DNA from: Pirellulales bacterium
Lineage (GTDB): Bacteria; Planctomycetota; Planctomycetia; Pirellulales; JAICIG01
Direction of reading: 5' to 3'
DNA length: 64,000 nucleotides
NCBI GenBank assembly: GCA_035533075.1
Contig: DATLUO010000215.1
Span: 38,346-102,345, forward strand
The position numbers and the translations under genes are program-made. The first letter of the stretch is position 1; every line of letters starts with the position of its first letter. Below the pieces are notes generated by a model, which did no database searches, was not told where the DNA came from, and saw only the letters and a program-made list of their open reading frames with translations. This document shows, piece after piece, positions 9,461 through 21,600 of the stretch.

Positions 9461-9840
9461 CCTTGATTCTCTTCTAAAAAGTTCTTGAGCTGGGCGCGCT
9501 CTCGAGGCGTGAGCTTCTTCTGTTCCAGCAAGCGTGCGAGCAACAGTTCACGCGACCCTTGAAAGACGCGGTCGATCAAGTCCCCCAGCAGCCGACGTGA
9601 AACCTCTTCATAGGAGCGCACGGGAACATGCAAAAACGGACGTTCGCTGGTGGATTGCTTCAAAAAGCCCTTCTCGGTCAGGATGCGAATCAGCGTCGCC
9701 ACAGTCGTATAAGCGCGGTCGATGCCCAAGCGCGCCAGCTCGTCGCGCGCTTCCTGTGCGGTGATCGCGCCGCACTTCCAGAAGACCTGCATGACTTCCA
9801 GTTCACGGTGCGTCAGTTCGTTGGCCGGCGGCCGTGCCAT
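9457..9840 (-). CDS. BlaI/MecI/CopY-family transcriptional repressor
   Basis: 127 residues from ATG 9840. The winged helix-turn-helix is clear: LTHRELEVMQVFWKCG, the recognition segment RAYTTVATLIRILTEKGFL and a basic wing, followed by a C-terminal dimerisation region LLGDLIDRVF and LARLLEQKKLT. Length is normal for the family. It is first in a two-gene operon with the M56 peptidase, overlapping it by 4 bp. It probably represses its own promoter in 9841-10067 and is inactivated when the peptidase senses its signal. What else it controls cannot be told from this window. Confidence 0.9.
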   Translation of the reverse strand: MARPPANELTHRELEVMQVFWKCGAITAQEARDELARLGIDRAYTTVATLIRILTEKGFLKQSTSERPFLHVPVRSYEEVSRRLLGDLIDRVFQGSRELLLARLLEQKKLTPRERAQLKNFLEENQG

Positions 9841-9876
9841 GCTGGCAGTCTCCTGGACGGAACGATATTTGATTCC

Positions 9877-9897
9877 TTAGATTTGGTTGTTTAGATT
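9877..9897. promoter_or_regulatory. Candidate operator: direct repeat TTAGATT with 14-bp period
   Basis: Two copies of TTAGATT at 9877-9883 and 9891-9897 lie 37-57 bp upstream of the repressor start in an AT-rich patch that stands out in this GC-rich region. The arrangement is a direct repeat, not the dyad usual for BlaI, so the assignment is weak. Confidence 0.3.
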
Positions 9898-10067
9898 AAA
9901 GCGTGGCGCGCCGTCAAGACCGGTTTTTCCGGGCAACCGGCCGCGGCACTGCGATCGGGCAACAGTCCAGCCGGGCGGCAGTCGCTTGTGCTCGCTCGGC
10001 ATTCGGTGGCGGCGCCGCTAGGATAGACTACAATCAGTAGGGTGTCCGTCGAAAGAAGGAGCCATGA

Positions 10068-10286
10068 ATGTCCACTGCTGAAAGTGTATATCAGTCGAGC
10101 GTGGCGGCACTGCCGAAATCGGAGCGATTGAAGTTGGCCGCGCTGATTCTTGATGAACTGACGGCATCGGCCGGCACGGCGCTCGATTTCAGTGACTCGT
10201 GGAGCGAAGAAGACGTACGCGATGTGGCGGCCTACGCCGCCGATTATGCCGCGGATCTCTACCCCGAGGAACCGGACATTGCCTGA
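10068..10286 (+). CDS. Antitoxin-like small protein
   Basis: 72 residues from ATG 10068 with AAGGA 9 nt upstream. The sequence (SVAALPKSERLKLAALILDEL, then an acidic tail rich in Asp and Glu) has the look of addiction-module antitoxins placed before MazF/PemK-type toxins. Support comes from the next frame: a TTG at 10279 overlaps the stop of this gene and begins PDTGDIVVADFPGA, the typical start of a PemK-like toxin. That toxin is destroyed by an insertion, so this antitoxin is an orphan. Confidence 0.7.
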   Translation: MSTAESVYQSSVAALPKSERLKLAALILDELTASAGTALDFSDSWSEEDVRDVAAYAADYAADLYPEEPDIA

Positions 10287-10347
10287 CACTGGCGATATCG
10301 TCGTCGCGGATTTTCCCGGTGCGGCCCAAGATAGCATATGGCGAATG
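10279..10347 (+). pseudogene. MazF/PemK-like toxin remnant
   Basis: From TTG 10279, overlapping the antitoxin stop, 23 codons encode LPDTGDIVVADFPGAA and then run into a palindromic insertion at 10348. Only the first beta strand of the toxin fold is left. If the insertion and one target copy are removed, the frame continues in phase into RDVGRRPVAVY at 10488, which may be a further degraded piece of the same gene, but the rest of a toxin is missing before the DUF1501 start at 10567. Confidence 0.55.
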
Positions 10348-10479
10348 GGTAGTGTCCTAATAGTGTGTTGCTGGCCCACACTAACCCGAAGCGTAAGCGA
10401 GGAAATGCGGTGATTCTGCCTCGCTGACGCTTCGGGTTAGTGTCTTTTTTCACACGAGCAACACTATTAGGACATCACC
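10348..10479. mobile_element. 132-bp palindromic MITE-like insertion with 8-bp target duplication
   Basis: The element begins GGTAGTGTCCTAATAGTGT and ends with the near-perfect inverted copy, and is flanked by perfect direct repeats GGCGAATG at 10340-10347 and 10480-10487. Inside is a second inverted pair of 25 bp with one mismatch (10378-10402 and 10419-10443) containing ACTAACCCGAAGCGT. No coding capacity. The terminal repeats and 8-bp duplication indicate transposition by an enzyme supplied elsewhere. Confidence 0.8.
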
Positions 10480-10566
10480 GGCGAATGCGAGACGTTGGCA
10501 GGCGTCCCGTTGCGGTGTACAAAGAACATGGTTCCGGCGTCCTTCACCTCTTCGCGGGAGAATATC

Positions 10567-11892
10567 ATGGTCACGCGCCGCGGCATGCTGCGGGCAACGG
10601 GTCTGGGGCTTTGGGGCGTGAGCGCCAGCCCTTGGCTGCCAGTGCTGGCCGATGAAGTCGCCCGGCACCCTGCCCGGCGGCGGCAATGTATTCTGTTGTG
10701 GATGCCCGGCGGCCCAAGTCAGATCGACACATTCGATTTGAAGCCGCGACACGCCAACGGCGGGCCGTCTAAGGAAATCGCCACCAGCGTGCCGGGCCTG
10801 GGAATCAGCGAGCACTTGCCCAAACTGGCCGGCCTAGCCGAGCACCTGACGATCGTGCGCAGCCTGAGCACCAAGGAAGGCGACCATGCCCGTGGCACTT
10901 TCCTGATGCGTACCGGCCATCAACAGGGCGGGCCGATCAAGTATCCCGCGATCGGCGCCTCGTTGGCCAAAGAACTCGGCCCGGAAGAAGCCGAAGTTCC
11001 CAACTACGTGAGCATCGCCCCCTATTCGTTTTTCAGCCCGATGGCCTTCAGCTCTGGGTTCCTGGGGCCGCGTTATGCTCCGCTGACGGTTGGCGTGCGC
11101 GAGCCGGGCACGGCGGCGCCGGCATCGGGCGGTCGCTACGCGCGGCTGGGCGTCGACGATCTTTCGCCGCCGGCCGGTGTGACCGCGGTGCAGACCGCCA
11201 GCCGCTTCGATATCCGCGAGGCGTTCGAGAACGACTTCGTATCGCGGCATCGCACCGCGTCGGCCATCGCGCACAAGACCGTCTATCAACGGGCGGTGCG
11301 GATGATGAAGAGCGAAGCCGCCAAAGCGTTCGATCTCGACGACGAGCCTGACGCCGTGCGAGAGCGTTATGGCCGCGGCCGGTTCGGACAACGTTGCCTG
11401 ATGGCCCGACGTTTGATCGAGCGAGGCGTGCCGTTTGTCGAAGTTTCGCTGGGAGGGCTGGACGGCGGCGGCATCGGCTGGGACACGCACCAAAACAACT
11501 TTCAGCTCGTGCAAGGTCTTTGCGGCCAACTGGACGCGGGCTGGGGCGCGCTGTTGGCGGAGTTGGCCGAGCGCGGGCTGCTCGACACGACCACGATGCT
11601 CTGGATGGGCGAGTTCGGCCGCACGCCGCGAATCAACAACAATGCCGGCCGCGACCATTTTCCGGCGGCCTGGAGCTGCGTGTTTGCCGGCGGCGGTTTT
11701 CACGGTGGCCAGGCGTTCGGCCGCACCAGCCCCGACGGCATGGCCGTGGAAGAGGGCAAAGTCGACGTCGGCGACGTCCTGGCCACGCTTTGCGCCGCGC
11801 TCGGCGTCGATCCGGCGGCCGAAAACATTTCTGAAGAGGGACGGCCCATCAAGATTGCGGAAGGCAAACCGATCGAGGCCGTTTTGCGGTAA
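10567..11892 (+). CDS. DUF1501 family exported protein
   Basis: 441 residues from ATG 10567; an in-frame start at 10495 would prepend residues unlike the family. The N terminus carries a twin-arginine type signal (VTRRGMLRATGLGLWG). Family features follow: LLWMPGGPSQIDTFDLKP, EHLPKLAGLAEHLTIVRS, a GTFLMRTGH block, and near the end LWMGEFGRTPRIN with GRDHFPAAWS, the sulfatase-like metal-site region typical of DUF1501. These proteins are abundant in planctomycetes, often beside cytochrome or DUF1800 genes, and their reaction is not established. No such partner is next to it here. Confidence 0.9.
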   Translation: MVTRRGMLRATGLGLWGVSASPWLPVLADEVARHPARRRQCILLWMPGGPSQIDTFDLKPRHANGGPSKEIATSVPGLGISEHLPKLAGLAEHLTIVRSLSTKEGDHARGTFLMRTGHQQGGPIKYPAIGASLAKELGPEEAEVPNYVSIAPYSFFSPMAFSSGFLGPRYAPLTVGVREPGTAAPASGGRYARLGVDDLSPPAGVTAVQTASRFDIREAFENDFVSRHRTASAIAHKTVYQRAVRMMKSEAAKAFDLDDEPDAVRERYGRGRFGQRCLMARRLIERGVPFVEVSLGGLDGGGIGWDTHQNNFQLVQGLCGQLDAGWGALLAELAERGLLDTTTMLWMGEFGRTPRINNNAGRDHFPAAWSCVFAGGGFHGGQAFGRTSPDGMAVEEGKVDVGDVLATLCAALGVDPAAENISEEGRPIKIAEGKPIEAVLR

Positions 11893-11998
11893 CGAGGGTT
11901 CAGGGGTCAGGGTTCAGAGCGGGGTCAATTAGCCGTTGTGTCTGCTATACTGTCCGCCAGCCAGTCCGCACCGCACTGCCCCAAGAAAGACCTACACC

Positions 11999-12388
11999 AT
12001 GCCCGAACCTTTGCCGGTCCGCTCGCTGCACCACGTCGCCCGCGTGACCCGAAATCTGGAAGCCAGCCGGGCCTTCTATCGCGACGTGCTCGGCTTTCGC
12101 GAAATACCCCGGCCGCAGCTCGGTTTTCCAGGAGCCTGGCTGTTTAACTACGGCATTCAAATTCACTTGCTCGTGAACGACGCTCCGCAGAACCCGCGCG
12201 ACCTGATCGAGACGCGCGACAACCACCTGGCGTTTTACGTTGACGACGCCGATGCCGTCGAGCAACTTCTTGGGGCGCACGCGGTACACTTCCGCACCAA
12301 CCTGCAGAAGGACACGAACCTGAAACAAGTTTTCTTCCGCGACCCCGACGGGCACCACATCGAAGTCGCCTGCTATCCGAAGGCGTAG
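11999..12388 (+). CDS. VOC-superfamily (glyoxalase/dioxygenase-like) protein
   Basis: 129 residues from ATG 11999; upstream in-frame codons are not family-like. Two beta-alpha-beta-beta-beta modules are visible: SLHHVARVTRNLEASRAFYRDVLGF and, later, NHLAFYVDDADAVEQLL with the C-terminal FFRDPDGHHIEVACY. Likely metal ligands are His (HHVA), His (IHLL or NHLAF) and Glu (HIEV). The reaction is not predictable: glyoxalase, dioxygenase or fosfomycin-type activities share this fold. The gene ends in TAG at 12386-12388, which begins a dispersed repeat. Confidence 0.85.
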   Translation: MPEPLPVRSLHHVARVTRNLEASRAFYRDVLGFREIPRPQLGFPGAWLFNYGIQIHLLVNDAPQNPRDLIETRDNHLAFYVDDADAVEQLLGAHAVHFRTNLQKDTNLKQVFFRDPDGHHIEVACYPKA

Positions 12389-12525
12389 GGTGGGAGCCGA
12401 GCTTGCGAGCGCCGGCCCACCGTTTCGGTAAAGCAGAAGGATGAAGGCAGAAGGCAGAATCTGTTTCTGCCTTCATTCTTCTGACTTCCGCCCTTCTCGT
12501 GGTGGGCCGGCGCTCGCAAAGTCGC
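12386..12525. repeat. Composite palindrome: two inverted repeat pairs after a stop codon
   Basis: Outer arms are the GCGAGCGCCGGCCCACC repeat at 12388-12422 and its inverted copy at 12500-12525. Inside, 12434-12452 pairs with 12465-12483 (19 bp, one mismatch; heptamer-like GAAGGCA units). The whole could form a cruciform or act as a transcription stop for the glyoxalase-fold gene. Confidence 0.65.
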
Positions 12526-12685
12526 CTGGCCTCATAAGCCTGTGCGGCGCTGTTTTAGAACGGAAGATTTCAAAATCGTTGCAATGCGCGTCGCCCGTTA
12601 TTAAGATATTTACGCCGGTGGATCTCCCGCGCCGGGCCACCGTGGGTCGTTTTCCGCGCGGTCTTTTTTGTTCTGGAGTACGGTC

Positions 12686-15600
12686 ATGAGTGCGGCATCT
12701 CGGAGGCGTCGTTCGCGTAGCAGGTTGCAGTCGAAGGGCAGGTTCTTCGGCGTCAAGTTCATAGAAACGCTCGAGCAGCGGCTGATGCTCGACGCCGTCT
12801 CGTGGAAGTCGACCAGCAGCGGCTCCTGGGACGTGGCCGGCAATTGGAGCACCGGCAAGGTGCCGACCGCCAGCGACGACGTGACGATCAGCCAGTCCGG
12901 TGTGACCGTGACCGTCAGCGGCAGCGACGCGGCCCATAGCCTCACCAGCGCAGGCGCCCTCGTCGTCGCCAGCGGGTCGCTGACGCTCGGCGCCGATTCC
13001 TCGACCACGGCCGCGCTGACCATCGACGCCGGCGCCAAGCTCACCACCAATGGCACGCTAACTCTGTCGGGCGACACGGCCGACAACTCGGGCACGCTGG
13101 CCGTGGTCGGCGGGCTGAGCTTCGCCGGCGCGACGCTTACTAACGCGGCTAGCGGCACCATCGACTTGCAGGCCGACGTGGGATTCGCCGCCGCCTCCGG
13201 CACGAACACCTTGCACAACGCCGGGCTGTTGGAAAAATCGGCCGGCACCGGCACCTCTACCGTGGCCATTGATCTCGACAACACCGGCACGGTTCACGCC
13301 AAAAGCGGCACGCTCTCGCTTACCGGCGCGATCACGCAGGTCTCCAGCGGCACGCTGACCGGCGGCACTTGGGACGTCGATAATAATGCCGCGCTTAACT
13401 TCGGCAGCACCGCGAATCTCTCGACCAACCAGGCGACCGTCAACCTGGCCGGGCCGAACGCCACCTTCACGCAGTTCGCCACGGTGACGAACATGGGCGG
13501 TAGCGTGAGCCTGACTGGCGGCCAAAACTTTTCGGCCGCAGGCGACATGACCATCAGCGGCAGTCTGAGCCTCGATACGGGCACGCTCTCGCTCAACAAT
13601 CACGCCCTCACCATTCAGTCCGGCGGCAGCCTGACCTTTGGTGGCGCCAGCGGCATCAGCGGAGCCTCGCAGATCACCGACTCGGGAACGCTGGTCTACA
13701 ACGGCACAGGGACCGCGACTTTAGCCAGCACCTTCAACCTGAACAGCGGCACGGTGAAGGTCAATAGCGGCAACCTCGCGCTGGCCGGCGGCTTTGGAAC
13801 CGAAACCGGCGGCACCTACAACGTCGCCAGTGGGGCCGTGCTCGACCTGAACGGCGGCAGCAGCGGCGATACGTTCACGGGCACGTTCACCGGAACGGGC
13901 GCCGGCCCGGTTCAACTCAATAGCGGCTCGATCCAGATCGGCGGCAGCGGGGCCACGTTCGACTTTCCCAAAGGCCAGTTCCAGTGGACCGGCGGCTCGA
14001 TCGCCAACGCCGGGGGCACTTTGACGAACCCGGGCTTCATCACGATCGACACGGCGAGCGGCGCCTCGCTCAATGTGCCGCTCACCAATCAGGGCGAGAT
14101 CGACGACGCCGGCACCGGCAGCCTCAACGTCTTCAGCTCCTTGGACAACCAGGCCAAGGCCACCTTCGTCATCCAGAACACCGGGGGCGTGGGTGGCAAC
14201 GGCAGCTTCAGCAACGAAGGCACGCTCAAGATGACCGGCAGCGGCACGGCGACCGAAAGTCCAACGTTCAACCTGACCGGCGGCACCGTCGAGGTGGACA
14301 GCGGCAATCTGACACTGGCCGGCGGCTTCGGAACGGAAACCGGCGGCGCGTACAACGTCGCCAGCGGCTCGGTGCTCGACCTGACGGGCGGCAGCAGCGG
14401 CGACACGTTCACCGGCACCTTTAACGGCACGGGCGCCGGTACAGTCCAGTTTAGCGGCGGCGGGATCAACATCGGCGGCGGCGGCGCCACCTTCAACTTC
14501 GCGAAAGGCCTGTTCCAATGGACCGGCGGCACCATCGCCAACGCGTCCAACGTCAGCCCGACCTTGACCAATACGGGCTTCATCACAATCGACACCACGA
14601 GCGGCGTCACCCTAGGCACGACGTCGATCGTCAATCAGGGCGAGATCGACGACACGAACACCGGCGCATTCACGGTTAATGGGCCTCTCGACAACCAGGC
14701 CAACGCAAAGTTTGTCATCCAGAGCACCGGCGGCCTGAATGGCGGCGCAACCTTCAGCAACGAAGGACTGCTGAAGATGACCGGCGGCGGCACGGCAACC
14801 GTGCAAGCTCCCTTCGATCTGAAGGGCGGCACCGTCGAGGTCGACAGCGGGAAACTGGCTCTCGGAGGGGGTAACTCGGGCGCCGGCACCAACACCGGGG
14901 GAAACTATGTCGTGAACAGCGGCGCTGTGCTTGACTTAAATGGCGGGGAAGAGGGGTCTTACACCGGCACCTTTACCGGCACGGGCGGCGGGCAGGTGCT
15001 GGTCAACGGCGGCGCGCTCGCCATCGGCCCCAGCGGCGCCACCTTCGACTTCGCCAAGGGAATGTTGCTGTGGACCGGCGGCCAGATCAGCAACGCCGGC
15101 CCCGCCCCAACTTTCACCAACACCGGGTTCATGACCATCAACGCCCTCGCCACCACGACGATCGGAATTCCGTTCGTCAACCAGGGCGAGATCGACGTGA
15201 TCGGCGGCGGCGGCATGGGCATCGACGGGCCGTTCGACAATCAGGCCACCGGCTCCATCGTTTTCGCCAACAGCGGCAGCTTCGGGATTGGGTCGGGTGC
15301 CGGCTCTGCTATCAGCAATGAAGGCACGATCAAGATGACCGGCAGCGGTGCGACAACGTTGAACCTGCAAGTCAATTCGAACGACGGAACGATCGAAGCC
15401 GACGGCGGAGACCTGACGCTCGTTAACTTTGCGAGCGGGAGCACGTTTACGGGTGGCGACGTCGTGGTCAACCAAGGAGCGACCGTCGATTTGTCAGCCA
15501 TCAGCATCACCTGCACCGGCACGAGTTTCACCGTCGCCGCCGGCGCCACGCTCGATCTCGGCGGCGCCACGATGAACGGCAGCTTTACCGGCGCCGGCAC

Positions 15601-18600
15601 GGTCAATTTCAGTAGCATCACCGTCGCCATCGGCGGCGTAGTCGCCGACCTCGGCAATTTCAATTGGACCGGCGGCGGCATCAATACCGCGTTGGGAGAC
15701 CTGACCAATCTCGGCGCAATGACTCTGAGCGGGTCGAACGAGCACGAGCTCTACAACGATGGTATGCTCGACAACAGAGGGACCATCATTCAAAGCGGCA
15801 CAGGCAACTTCGGCCTCCACAGCGACGGCCAGTTTCCCACCACGCTTAAGAACGAGGCCGGCGCGGTGTATCAGATTACCGCCGACTCCGGCTTCGATAA
15901 TCCCGTTGGCGGCTCGACCGCGCTCGTCAATGCCGGCCTGATTGAGAAGACTGCCGGCAGCGGAACCTCAACGCTGTTGATCAACGGCTCGATCTCCAAC
16001 ACCGGCACCATCGAGGCCGATTCGGGCACATTGGCCCTCTCGGGGACGATAGCCCAATTCACCGCCGATGGCGATTTGACCGCCGGCGCCTGGAACGCGA
16101 TGAATGGCGCCCACTTGGCATTGCCCGACAACATCATCACGAATCATGCCAGTATCACGTTAAGCGGCGCCGGCGCCTCCGTGGGCGGCTCCTTTGGTCT
16201 CACGTTCATCGGCCTGAGCGCGCTGCAGGCGAACGCGGGCAGTCTCACGCTCACTGGCGGCGCTGCGGTTGCCACGATCAGGCAACACTTCAACGGACCC
16301 AATGGCACTCAGCTCACTGCGACGGGCGATCTGACCAACAGCGGCACCCTGACCGTCGGCCCCGGCAGCACGTTGACCTTGGCCGACATCTACACGCAAA
16401 CTTCCGCCGGCACGCTCGACATCGGCCTGGGCGGCAGCCCCGCCGGCGGCCAATTCGGCCAGGTCGTGGTCACCGCCGCCGCCACGCTCGGCGGCACGCT
16501 GCAATTGGCGCCGTCGGGCAATTACTCGCCCAGCGACGGCGATAGCTTCCCGGTGCTCAAATTCGGCAGTTCCACCGGCAGCTTTTCAGCCATTACCGGC
16601 CCGCAATACCACGGCGGCAATCTCTTCCAGGCGCAAACCAATGCCACGAACGTCACCGTCACCGCCGCCACCGCTGTCGCCGATCTCTCGGTGACAAGCG
16701 CCACGCTCGTGACGACCAACGCCCAGGCCGGGCAACCGGTGAGCGTCAACTACCAGGTGACGAACTCGGGCGTGGCCACCGTCGCCACCACCTGGCAGGA
16801 CGCTGTCTTCGTCAGCACGCACGCCACGCTCGACTCCTCGGCAGTGCTGCTGGGCCACGTCACACACACCGGCGCCGTGGCCACCAACGGCAATTATTCC
16901 GGCACGCTCACCGCGCCCTTGCCGCTCTTGTTGCCGGGCAGCTATCACGTGTTCGTCGAGGCCGACAGCCAGGGGATCGTGCCCGATGCGAACCGCGTCA
17001 ACAACACGCTCGCCTCGATGGGCAGCTTCTCAGTGACCGTGCCGATACTTCCCCTCAGCCCGTCCACGGGTAACGCGCAATACACCGACTTCACCCTGTC
17101 GCAAGGGCAGGAACAGATATTTCAGTTGAACGTTCCGGCGGGCGACGACGTACAGATCGCCGGCTACCACTCGGAAGGTGTCGGCATCCAGGTTCTCGCC
17201 GCATTGGGGGCGGTTCCCACGTCGAGCAATTCTGTGCCGAATTACGTCGGCTATGAGTACTACACCCCGTCTACGGCCACCATCGACAGTGCCCAGGGAG
17301 GCACCTATTACATCACCGTGACCTATCCCTCCGGCGCGGCCTTTACCAGCGACAAGATTGAATTGGCGGCCCAGGAAGTGCCGTTTGCCGTCACCGGTCT
17401 CAGCCCGATTCAGGCGCTCAACGTCGGTCCGGTGACGCTCACGATCACCGGCGACCAGTTTACGCCGCAAACCACGGTCAGCCTCACCACCGGGCAGTTT
17501 GGAAAGACCATTGCCGCCTCTTCAGTCACGTTCGACAACTCCACCACGCTGCAAGCCACCTTCAACCTGCTGAACGTGCCGCAGGGCGACTATTCGGTTC
17601 AGATCAGCGATCACGGCAAGACATTCAGCACCACGGCCGACCCCTACTCACCGCTCGACTTCATCGATGCTAACTTCGGTTACGTGCCGCCGTTGCTAAG
17701 CCTGCAGGTGGACGACAGCGGCGGCTTTGCCAGCTACTACAATGCTGCCGATCCGGCTGAATGGGGGATGAACACGTCCATTATCAGCAGCGTCAGCGCG
17801 CCATCGGCCGTGCGCACCGGCCGGATCAATACACTCAGCGTCAACTACTACAGCGAAGCCTATGAAGGCGATCGCGTGGCGGCCCCGCTATTCATTCTGT
17901 CGAGCGACAATGCCGAGTTTCAGTTGCCCGGCCAAACCGGCTTCACATCGGGCAGCATCATGCTGCTGGGAATCGACAACACCGGCGACGGGAGTGTGGC
18001 CGGCAGCCTGCCCGGCACAAGGACGCCGCCGATACCCAATCTCGCCGGTGGGAGTGTCGGCCCCCTAGAGAACGCACCGTTGGCCTTCGGCCGCTTCCCC
18101 GAAGGCTCGCTGAACGTAAACTTCATTGCCACTTCGGCCGGGCCGGTGAACTTCGAGCTCAACGTGGCCGACCCGAACGCGGGAATCGACTGGAGCACGC
18201 TGAAAAGTTCGCTCGAGCCGCCCGGCATGCCCGGCGCCGCCTGGGACGCCATCTTCGCCAATTTCACCGCCAAAGTCGGCGATACACTGGGCCAGTTGCA
18301 AAGCGTGCTCGATCAAGACGCATCGTACCTGGCGCAAATCGGTGAACCGACCGCCGACGTCAACACGCTGCTCGACTTCGAGTTGCAGCAAGACGGCGAC
18401 TACGGCGCCATCGCCCAGCGCTACACCCAGGGCATCTTCGGCCTGGGCATCCAAGACCCTACGATGACGGCGGTCACCGACTCCCAAGGGAACGTCGAGA
18501 TTGTGGCCGGGAGCACCGCGCGGCAATTCACACTTCAGCCCGATGGCAGTTATGCGGGGGTGCCCGGCGACGCGGCTACATTAAAGCTCGTCGATGCCGC

Positions 18601-21600
18601 CTATCAACTCCGCGAAACCGACGGCACGCTGGAGGTGTTCAACGCCAACGGTTCGTTGAATTACTTCGACGACGCGAACGGCAACGAACTGGTCTACGGC
18701 TATACGGGCAAGCAGTTGACCAGCCTCACCAATACGGCCACGGGCGATGTGACCACGCTGGCCTATAACTCGCAGGGCCTGGTCAGCCAGATTACGGATC
18801 CCGAGGGCCGCGTCACATCCCTGCAATACGATTCGTCGGCACACTTGCTCAGCGTCGCCGCGCCGCTGGGCACGACCAGCTACACCTACGTCACCAGCGG
18901 CACGCCGCAGCAACTCAACGCCATCGCGTCGATCACCAATCCCAACGGCTCGCAGGTTCTTTTCAACTACGACGATCAGGGGCGATTGATCGGCCAGTCG
19001 CTCAATGCCGGCGCGGAGCCGCTGACCTTCGCCTACAACGTCGGCTCGATCACCACGACCGACACGTTGAAAGAATCGACGACCGAATTTCTGAACGAGA
19101 ACGGCCAAGTCGCCGAAATCGTCGATCCGCTGGGGAACATCGAGCAGGGAACCTTCAACGCGGCGCAGCAGCCGGTCTCGATCGCCGCCCCCGGAGGACT
19201 AACGTCGTCCATCGCCTACGGGGCGCTGGGAAAACCGATCAGCTTCATCGATCCGCTCGGCCAGCAAACGACGGCCACCTATAACTCGAGCTTCGGCGGC
19301 CTGCAAACGCTCACCGACCCGGCGGGCAACTCGCTCAATTATTCTTACGATCCAACGAATGGCAACCTGCGGTCGATCGCGTATCCCGACGGCAGCAACC
19401 AGCAATACGCCTATAACGCGCTGGGCCAGGTGACGCAGTTCATCACCCGCGGCGGCCAGGTGGTGGGATACACCTATTTCCCGGATGGCATGCTCGAGAG
19501 CGAAACGCTCTCCGACGGTACGCAGAACACGTTCGCCTACGATACCCATCGAAACTTGGTTTCCATGACGGATTCCACGGGAACCACGACGTTTTCTTAT
19601 GATTCCGCGGACCGGCTTACCAAAGTCAGCTATCCGGACGGCACGTTCCTGGCTTACACCTATAACTCGGCGGGCCAACGAACCCAGATGCAGGACCAGA
19701 CCGGGTTCACAGTGAACTATGCGTATAGCTCGTTGGGCCAGCTTGCGAAACTCACGGATGGCGGCGGGAAACTGATCGTCTCCTACGAATACGACCTGGC
19801 CGGGCGTATCGCCAGCGAGAATTTTGGCAACGGTACGAGCACTCAGTTCACGTATGATGCCAACGACAACGTCTTGAGCATTGTCAATCTCGCTCCCGAT
19901 GGCTCGACGCAATCGAGCTATGTCTACACCTACAACGACCAGAACCTGCCGGTCACCATGACCACCGCGGCGGGCAAGTTCACCTACGGCTATGATGCCG
20001 ACGGCCAACTTGTTTCCGTGCAAACGCCATCGGGCGAGAGCATCAGCTACCAATACGATGCGGCCGGCAACCGCGTGGCCGTCGTCACGAACGGCCAAAG
20101 CACCGCTTACGCGTCGAACGATCTCAACGAGTACACGCAGGCCGGCGATACCACGTACCAATACGATGCCAATGGCAACCTCGTTGCCAGCACCAACAGT
20201 AGCGGCACGACCGGCTACGACTATAACGTGCTGGGGCAACTGGTGAGCGTCGTTTCGCCCAGCGGCACGACGACCTATCAATACAACGGCCTCGGCCAGC
20301 TCGTCTCGGAAGACGTCAACGGCACCGTAACGAATCTGTTGAACGATCCGACCGCCTACGGCACGGTCGTGGGGCAGTTCTCCGCCGGGGGCAGCCCGCT
20401 GGCGCAATACGCCTATGGTCTCGGCCTCGTCAGCCAGACGACGGCCGGCGGCTCGAGCAATTTTTACGGCTTCGACGCCGCCGGAAGTACGACCCAGTTG
20501 ACCGGTCCGACCGGCGGCGTGCTGAATGCCTACAGCTATCTTCCTTTCGGCGAACAGATCAGCGCCACCGGCACGGCCGCCAATCCCTTCACCTATGGCG
20601 GCCAGCTCGGCGTGATGGCCGGCGCGGGCGCCAGCGGCTTGTTCCACATGGGCTACCGCTGGTACGATTCCGGCCTCGGCCGCTTCGATCAGCCGGACCC
20701 GACCGGCATTGGCGGCGGCGACACGAATCTTTATCGCTATGTGGGCAACAGCCCGGTGAATGACCGCGATCCGAGCGGCTTGCAAGCGAACAATGGCGAT
20801 GTCGTGAATTTGACTCCCCAAGAAACGTCAGCGATTGTGGGGATCGGATCTGGTGTGGGCGGCACAACCATCCTCGCAGGCGGAGCAGCCTACCTGACGG
20901 CGGCCTCCGGCGCGACAGTGGCAAGCGGGGTCACGGGCGCCGCTTTTACCTCGACGACGGTCACGGTCGCGACTACGGTTGCGCAAACGAACGCCTATGG
21001 AGAGACGTTGGCCTGGACCGCACAAACGGTAAACACCACGCTTACTACCACGACGAGCACATCTATTGTGGGCGTCACGGGGGAAGCCGGCGGAACGGCT
21101 CTTGCCGGAGCGACGGCGGAAGCCACTGGAGTCGGCGCAACCGTTCTCACATCCAGCGCGGCTGCTGTTGTCGGCACCGTGGGCGTCGCGGCCGTTGGCG
21201 GAGTCTTGGTCGGCACGGCGATCAACCACATTCCCGGCGTGCCGGAGGGCGTGCAAACCGCCATTCACTATTACCTGCCAAATCTGGGTCAGTCAAACCA
21301 GGACGTGCTTTCCGACGCGGCCAAGAAGCGGCTAGTTGACGGCTTCAAGCCGCAGTCGGGCGCGAACAGTATCTCCGCCACCCCCCAGGACCCGAATGAC
21401 ATCACCGGCCCGGCCGGTTTCGGCAGTCAGGCCTTCGTTTCCGGCACCGCTTCGCTCCCCTACCGCATCGACTTCGAGAACCAGCCGACCGCCACGGCCG
21501 CCGCCGATACGGTGACCGTCACGCAGCAGCTCGACCCGAACCTCGACTTGACTACGTTCCAACTCGGCAACATCGGCTTCGGCAACACCGTCGTGCAGGT

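Noticed and set aside
20641..21300. Toxin domain after the RHS core
   Set aside because: The segment is Gly/Ala/Thr/Val-rich and hydrophobic with no catalytic pattern, and the protein continues for 800 more residues.
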